A stretch of DNA of 64,000 nt, taken from NCBI GenBank assembly GCA_032719365.1, contig CM064870.1, forward strand, positions 39,402,194 to 39,466,193, written 5' to 3'. The translations under genes and the position numbers were made by a program. The DNA is from Prinsepia uniflora (lineage: Eukaryota > Streptophyta > Magnoliopsida > Rosales > Rosaceae). Every line of letters starts with the position of its first letter. Position 1 is the first letter of the stretch. Of the stretch, positions 58,553 to 64,000 are shown piece by piece. The notes under the pieces were generated by a model, which did not search any database, was not told the DNA's origin, and saw nothing but the letters and a program-made list of their open reading frames with translations.

Positions 58553-59650
58553 AGTTATGGAGCTATGCAACCACTTCCGATTCCCGAGTGGAAGTGGGAT
58601 CACATTACCATGGATTTTGTCTTTAAGTTTCCAAGGACTTAGCGAGGATTCGATGGAGTTTGGGTGATTGTCGACCGATTGACTAAGTCAGCTCATTTCT
58701 TGCCGGTACAGGAGACATTTAAGCCAAACCGACTGGCTCAACTGTTTGTGAAAGAGATGATTCGACTTCATGGTACACCGGAGTCGATAGTGTCTGATCG
58801 AGATCCGTGTTTCACTTCTAGGTTCTGGCGGAGTTTGCAGAACGCTTTGGGTACCAACTTACATTTCAGTACGGCATTCCACCCACAGACCGATGGGCAG
58901 TCAAAGAGGACTATTCAGACTCTGGATGACATGATGAGGTCTTGTGTACTGCAGTTTCAGGATTCGTGGGATACTCATTTGCCTTTGATGGAGTTCGCAT
59001 ACAACAACAGTTATCAGGCAAGTATCGGGATGGCGCCCTACGAGGCACTGTATGGCCGACAGTGCAGGACACCTATCTTCTGGATGGAGGTAAGAGAGCG
59101 AGCAGCAATAGGGCCGAATTTGATGGACATGACCCAGGAAACAGTCCGAATCGTCAAGGAAAGATTGAAGGCAGCGCAAGATCGCCAAAAGAGCTATGCT
59201 GATCGACGAATTCGAGACTTGGAATTTGAGGTTGGAGATTTTGTATTCCTCAAGTTATCTCCATGGAATGGAATTGTCCGTTTTGGTCGACGTGGGAAGT
59301 TGAGTCCACGTTACTTTGGACCGTTCAAGATCACAGAAAGGATTGGACTAGTGGCATACCGGTTGGCATTACCTCCAGAACTTGCCAGAGTGCACGACGT
59401 TTTCCATGTGTCCATGATGCGGAAGTACCTACGGGACGATTCACATGCCTTGCCGGAACAACCAGTGGAACTGATGACTGATCTGAGCTTTGAGGAGAAA
59501 CCAGTGCAGATTCTGGATCAGAAGAACAAGGTTTTGAGAAACAAGACGATTCGGTTGGTGAAAGTATTGTGGAGGAACCATGACATCGAGGAAGCAACGT
59601 GGGAACCCGAAGACTTGATGAGGGAACAGTACCCCTTTTTATTTGAGTAA
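58553..59650 (+). pseudogene. Chromovirus P integrase core and chromodomain, 5'-truncated
   Basis: The reading frame enters with SYGAMQPLPIPEWKWDHITM at 58553 and is open to TAA at 59650, except for one TAG at 58640-58642. Counting from ATG 58664, D45 and position 81 have the D-35-E spacing of retroviral integrases. Position 81 is lysine (AAG, 58904-58906), where glutamate is expected and where element L keeps glutamate. The first catalytic aspartate is in HITMDF, upstream of the TAG. The C-terminal part includes GKLSPRYFGPFKI and a chromodomain-like LVKVLWRNHDIEEATWEPED. The protease, RT, RNase H and integrase zinc domain are lost. It is the best preserved coding stretch in the window. Confidence 0.9.
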
Positions 59651-59670
59651 ATTTCGAGGAAGAAATTTTT

Positions 59671-59685
59671 GTAAGGTGGGTAGAT
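59671..59685 (+). other. Polypurine tract, element P
   Basis: GTAAGGTGGGTAGAT directly before the LTR start TGTAATGACCC. Confidence 0.7.
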
Positions 59686-60151
59686 TGTAATGACCCGAAC
59701 TTTCGTAAATATTATTTTATTGTAAAATGACCATTTTGCCCCTAAGGGAGGAAAAAGTTGACTTTTAACCTAGGAAATATTTAGGACTTTGACCCATGAC
59801 CGTGACGTAGTTTAGGACGTCACGAGTTCATAGGCAGGTGGCACATTCGATTTCGACGTTCGAGGAAGAAGTTGTGACGTTCGGAAGTCTAGGGGTATTT
59901 TGGTAATTTGGTCAAAGAGGGGCCAAATGTTGACTTTTGACCCGGGAAGTCCAACGGACGAGGGCCGAGGACCGTTACGTAGGTTGAGTCAATACGAATC
60001 CGTAGACAGGCGGCACGCCGAAATCGGACGTACGACGAAAAAGTTATGGTCACGGAAGTAATCGCGATTAACCGAACTAACCGAGAACCGGATTAAAATA
60101 TTATTAAATTAATAGAATCTGATCACTTTAATCAAATCCATCTGGACCCTT

Positions 60152-60177
60152 GGATGAGTGACACGTGTCACTCATCC
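60152..60177. promoter_or_regulatory. Perfect 26-bp LTR palindrome, element P
   Basis: GGATGAGTGACAC followed directly by its exact reverse complement, so a fully self-complementary 26-mer with CACGTG at the centre. It is the most regular copy of the conserved palindrome and sits about 470 bp into the LTR. Confidence 0.75.
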
Positions 60178-62314
60178 CCTACATTCCCTAAATCAAGGAT
60201 CTGTGTTGGCCATTTACTTAATTAATTATTTTCTCTCCTCAAATCCTCACCCTTCATTTTTAAACTCAAACTTAATCTCAGCCATTGATCTCATCTGCTC
60301 ATTCTGTTTTAAACCCTCAGTTAATCACTTTCACATTTTCATTTCCTTCAAACCGTGTAATCACTCTCCCTCTCTGCACAGACACACCAGCACCTCACAG
60401 CCTCACTCCACATCCAAGCAACCTCCAGACAGCCCCCAGCCACCTCCAGGCGACCACCACCACCACCACGGACTGCGGCGCAACCCAGAAACCCCCCAGA
60501 CCCGAAAGGAACCCGAACAGCCCAAAACTATCCAACCGTTCAAACCTTCACACTTGGACTCGAACAAACGTAGGGATAGGTAGACTAGGACGGCTGGACG
60601 ACTCAGACCCTGACTGGACGGGCCACGGCGGCGGCACGGTGGCGGTAAGCTCTGAAACCCGAGAGACACCGATTTTCTTCCCTGCCTCGAAACGGTTCTT
60701 TTTGACGTTGACATTGTTTGGTTGCTTTTGAGACATACCTAGGGGACCTAGACGACCATTTTGGACCAAGACCCGTGACTGGAAACTCGACAACTCGTCG
60801 GAGAAGATAACCAGAGCCGACTGCCAGTCTTCCCGTCGATTTTCAGGTGACTTCTTGAACCTAAGGTCTTGTTTCGATTACAGAGAACCATAGAGTAGGA
60901 TGAGACGAGTCCAGAGGAACAAATCTCACTAGAAATGGTGGTCGGGTTGAACCGTGGGTCTGCGGTGACCCGGTTCTCAGACCCGGTTACTGTAGCTGAT
61001 GAAGTCATCATGCTGACATCAGTAGTGACGTCATGATGACGTCATCATGTCAGAAAACAGTCAGACCAGGGACCAATAGACTGCTGACACGTGTCCTCTG
61101 ACACTGTCAGTGATGACGTTAGCAGTGACGTCATGCTGACGTCAGCAGCACTGTAGCAGGGTTGACCAGGCGCGTGGGGGCGCGTGTGAACAGTGTTTTG
61201 TGTGGGACCAGGACCATTTTCAAGGTTTCGACGATACGTATCCAATGGCGGTGGTTTCGTGTCGATCGGAGATCGTTAGGTTGGTCAAATTAGGGTTTGA
61301 AGCCTTGGGAAGCGTGTTCAGACGGCTTTCCCGGGCCGGTTTCAGTCTAGGGTTTCTTAGTTATTTAGTAGGGACTTAAAGTGACCTTTACGTATGCTTT
61401 GGACATGACAAGAATCGTACTTTAACACTTGGACGAGTTTTACGCTCGGGATTGCAGCGGGATTGTACTGTGAGTGGGCCTTTGATTTCACTAAACCTCG
61501 GCATGCATAACTGTTTTACTTTCTATTATATCTATTTGTGATTCAAGCAAAAGTATCTATTTATCCTGAGTATGATTTATGGCACGTATTACGATGTTTG
61601 GGCATGAGACCCGTCTGGTTGATTATGCACGGTTTTGAGTCATGTATATGTATATGGATTTTGATACTTATCTTTAGTACTGCACTGTATATATCTACCC
61701 TAGGATACTGTCTCCTCCGGATGTAGGTACCCTGGAGTGGTCACGGCGCATTACCTGTGAGGAGTCATTCTACGGAGGGACCGGACCGTAGAGTGGCTCA
61801 GGAACAGGATTGCTACTATTGGACGTCTAGGACGTCAGGCATCTAGAATGCCATACTTGGACTGGGTTCCGGATCTGGACTCGGGATTGAGACCCCGGGT
61901 GGCACGCGTAGCCTTGGGAATGTGACCTAATTGGGCGTCTGGGACGTCGGACATCTGGGATGTCGGAGTTGGGATGTATAGTGCAGTGACTGAGATTATA
62001 TTATGTTGATATTATTCTGCTTATGATTATATGATTTTGTGGCTTTTGATACTGATGCATGCTTTTCGGAAAACGGAGGGGAAAATCTATATGTTTTCGA
62101 GATGGTAAACTATTTTGTAAACCTTGAGTTTCGGCCCACTTACCCTTGTTGTTTTACTACCCCTCCAGGTGGTGCTATTGAGGAGGAAGATGAGGAGGAT
62201 CCCGAGGAAGAGGCATAGGTTTACGTTGCGCACCTGAACCCTACTGCTGGGTAGGTTGGCACGTAGAATGTCTAGAGTCGTGCTCAATAAACTGTGTTCG
62301 GGAACTATCCCTTA

Positions 62315-62435
62315 TCTGACACTATTTGTATTCGGATATTTTGTGTGGCGTGCTATGTATGACTTAAATTTGGATTTTTCTTTATGCATTTGAATTCCTA
62401 AGGGTAATTTTGGTATTTTGAGGTCGGGTGTCAGA
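62315..62435 (+). promoter_or_regulatory. LTR 3'-end stem with enlarged loop, element P
   Basis: The arms TCTGACAC (62315-62322) and GTGTCAGA (62428-62435) are the same as in LTRs B, D and H, but 105 bases separate them instead of 3. The second LTR end at 63350-63569 has the same arrangement. Confidence 0.6.
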
Positions 62436-62490
62436 CGGGAGCAGGCCACGTCCCCCGGTGGTCCCAGGGGGATCGGGGCGGGTCCTGTCA

Positions 62491-62509
62491 ACTTGGTATC
62501 AGAGCACTA
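62491..62509 (+). other. Primer-binding site, element P
   Basis: ACTTGGTATCAGAGCACTA, a canonical Met-tRNA type PBS immediately after the LTR. Confidence 0.92.
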
Positions 62510-62593
62510 GGTTTTGGTCAGCATGCTAGAGTAGTGGTCAGTACTTAGTTTAAAAGATGTCATTATCTAATCTATGCCTCTTAACAGTGGGTT

Positions 62594-63349
62594 ATACCTC
62601 CAAGGAGAATTCCTCAAGCACGAACTGACGAGGAAATTGCGAGAGAAATGGAATGCGCCAGCATTGAGCGGGCTCAAAGGTTGGGAGCCACACCTTTCAA
62701 CGGGGGATCAAACCCCGAGGATGCCTACGAGTGGATTGCGAAATGGGAAAGAATCTTCACCGTGATGCATTGCCCACCCGGCGAGCGGGTGACATTGGCG
62801 GCTTTCTTACTGGAAGGCGGAGCTTATCAGTGGTGGCATGGTCTTGAGATGTCAGGGTGGTCCGTCCACACCACCACATGGGAGGTCTTTCGTGCCCGAT
62901 TCTTAGATCAGTATTACCCGCGATCATTTCGCGTGGCACGAGAGGCAGAGTTCCTGCGGCTGGAGCAGGGAGATATGTCCGTGGCAGAGTACGAGCAGAC
63001 TTTCGGGAAGCTTTCCCATTTTGCGGCAGCTTTTGTGAGTACTGAGGAGGAAAAATGTCAAAGATTTGAGCTGGGACTCCGAGGAGAGTTACGGGCAAGT
63101 GTGACGACTACCAGCTATGCGACTCTGAGGGACATGGTCGACGCTGCAGTTCGTGTCGAGGCCAGTCTGGCGGCACACCAGGCGCGACAATCATCAGGCG
63201 AGGGGCAGCGCCGGGATCGTCCACATCCGGGACCAACCGGCCCGAAGATCTCTAAGGGGGGAAATTACCAAGGAGCACCCTCATCTTTACGTGGTCGTGG
63301 CTGGTCAGGTCGACATGGAGGCTCTCAGAGGGGCGGATCGAGATTCAGT
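62594..63349 (+). pseudogene. Chromovirus P gag, start codon lost and 3'-truncated
   Basis: The frame is open from an ATA at 62594-62596, followed by codons for PPRRIPQARTDEEIARE. Element L begins MPPRR at the equivalent place, so ATA most likely replaced the ATG. The next in-frame ATG is 62648. The capsid core is intact: FLLEGGAYQWWHGLEM, ARFLDQYYPRSFRVAREAEF, LEQGDMSVAEYEQTF and RFELGLRGELRA. The zinc knuckle is missing because gag runs into LTR sequence at about 63350. After that joint the frame continues only into LTR-derived codons, so any product would be a chimera. Gag is expected to form the particle shell. Confidence 0.88.
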
Positions 63350-63569
63350 TCTAGAGTCGTGCTCAATAAACTGTGTTCGGGAACTATCCCTTGTCTGACA
63401 CTATTTGTATTCGGATATTTTGTGTGGCATGCTATGTATGACTTAAATTTGGATTTTTCTTTATGCATTTAAATTCCTAAGGGTAATTTTGGTATTTTGA
63501 GGTCGGGTGTCAGACGGGAGCAGGCCACGTCCCCGGGTGGTCCCAGGGGGATCGGGGCGGGTCCTGTCA
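63350..63569 (+). mobile_element. Element P LTR 3' end, second partial copy
   Basis: This 220-bp piece matches 62271-62490 with four differences by my count and ends TGTCA at 63569. It begins at TCTAGAGTCG, fused to gag. Everything between gag and this point of the 3' LTR has been deleted. Host LTR E resumes at 63570. Confidence 0.92.
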
Positions 63570-63872
63570 AAAAGTCAACATTTGGCCCCTTCTTAGCCAA
63601 ATTACCAAAATACCCCTCAAATTCCGAACGTCATAACTTTCTCCTCGAATGTCGGAATCGAACGTGCCACCTGTCTATGAACTCGTGACGTCCCGAACTA
63701 CGTCAAAGTCATCGGTCAAAGTCCGTTTGACCACCCGAACTAAAAGTCAATATTTTGCCCACGCTAGGGGCAAAACGGTCATTTTGCACAATTCGCCCGA
63801 TTTTACTCAACTAATCCCCGATTGGTCATTCTAATTAATATTTAATTCCGACACTCGGGACGGGTCATTACA

Positions 63873-64000
63873 TATTATTGGGCGGCTTATGTTTTCAATT
63901 GGACTTGTTTAGTTGAGTTAGTTGTGGGGGGTAGCTTCGCCTTTAAATTTGTAGGCGTAGGTTTGACCCAGCAAGCTACAAATGTTTGTTTTTTTTTTCT
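63873..64000. other. Background after LTR E, no gene seen
   Basis: It starts with the TATTA target copy. GTAGCTT and AAGCTAC at about 63933 and 63973 form a short inverted repeat, and the window ends in a T-run. It could be the end of a SINE-like element, but too little is visible. Confidence 0.4.

Larger units (their letters stand above)
59686..62490 (+). mobile_element. Element P complete LTR, shared by pol and gag sides
   Basis: This 2805-bp LTR begins TGTAATGACCCGAAC and ends GGGTCCTGTCA. On its left are a PPT and integrase, as for a 3' LTR; on its right are a PBS and gag, as for a 5' LTR. It carries a perfect 26-bp palindrome (60152-60177). The 3'-end stem has its arms separated by 105 bases (62315-62322 and 62428-62435). 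It has a run of histidine/proline-coding low-complexity sequence near 60440. Its ACGT-core boxes lie at 61000-61150. Confidence 0.92.
55847..63872 (-). mobile_element. LTR E, split by chromovirus P remnant
   Basis: The left piece runs from 55847 to about 58545 and the right piece from 63570 to 63872, both minus oriented. The outer ends are TGACAGGACC and, on the minus strand, TGTAATGACCC. The target duplication TATTA is perfect (55842-55846, 63873-63877). No PBS or interior of its own is present, so it was a solo LTR before the insertion. A few hundred bases around the insertion, including the expected palindrome, are missing, consistent with a deletion that also removed the 5' part of element P. 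Confidence 0.85.

Noticed and set aside
60158..60731. Overlapping 141- and 148-codon frames rich in proline, histidine and threonine
   Set aside because: They overlap in two frames within the P LTR in low-complexity CCACCAC sequence, with no domain.

Overview
The window is plant nuclear heterochromatin, almost certainly from a flowering plant and probably a eudicot. The evidence is plant-specific Ty3/gypsy lineages (an Athila-like element and chromoviruses resembling Tekay/Del), a Cassandra TRIM whose LTRs carry 5S-rRNA-like sequence, and a decayed fasciclin-like arabinogalactan gene fragment. I could not name a species. I found no intact host protein-coding gene, no tRNA and no CRISPR array. 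Nearly everything is LTR retrotransposon DNA, stacked by insertion and then eroded by LTR-LTR recombination and deletion.

Layout, left. Positions 1-15050 hold three minus-strand LTR elements nested in one another. Element H (1-8030) has a cut-off 3' LTR, a 3.2 kb non-coding interior and a 2.85 kb 5' LTR. It sits in the interior of element I (5' LTR 8875-11837), which sits in the interior of element J (5' LTR from 13193, broken near 15050). A deletion joint then leads into a minus-strand Athila-like element M (about 15050-24886: RT/RNase H, protease, gag, tRNA-Asp-type PBS, 5' LTR). The M protease is split by a plus-strand solo LTR G (17148-20738, target duplication CAAAG). G itself carries a complete Cassandra TRIM (17830-18549, target duplication GCGAG).

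Layout, middle. M interrupts the 5' LTR of a plus-strand chromovirus L (24887-38696; gag, protease, RT, RNase H, integrase and chromodomain all broken by stops). Between its gag and protease L carries element K (26937-34590), a full-length non-coding LTR element of the H/I/J family. A minus-strand solo LTR N (38697-41502) then joins the L 3' LTR abruptly to a fasciclin-like arabinogalactan pseudogene.

Layout, right. An AT-rich, gene-poor background (41868-43103, 54650-55846, 63873-64000) hosts solo LTR A (43104-54649). A contains solo LTR B (43581-49600), which contains solo LTR C (45670-48572), and separately solo LTR D (50957-53887). Each has a recognisable 5-bp target duplication. A further LTR, E (55847-63872, target duplication TATTA), contains the youngest-looking coding remnants: integrase/chromodomain, then one complete LTR, then PBS, then gag, then a 220-bp LTR end (58553-63569).

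How the parts relate. The long LTRs (about 2.6-3.1 kb) mostly start TGTAAC/TGTAAT and end TGTCA/TGACA, and share a Met-tRNA-type PBS and PPT layout whether or not the element codes for protein. This suggests, as inference, that the coding chromovirus family supplied proteins to the non-coding ones. Most of these LTRs also share two palindromic features that standard annotation would miss: a 26-bp palindrome in the upstream half and a stem-forming inverted repeat close to the 3' end. These are the most interesting observations here.
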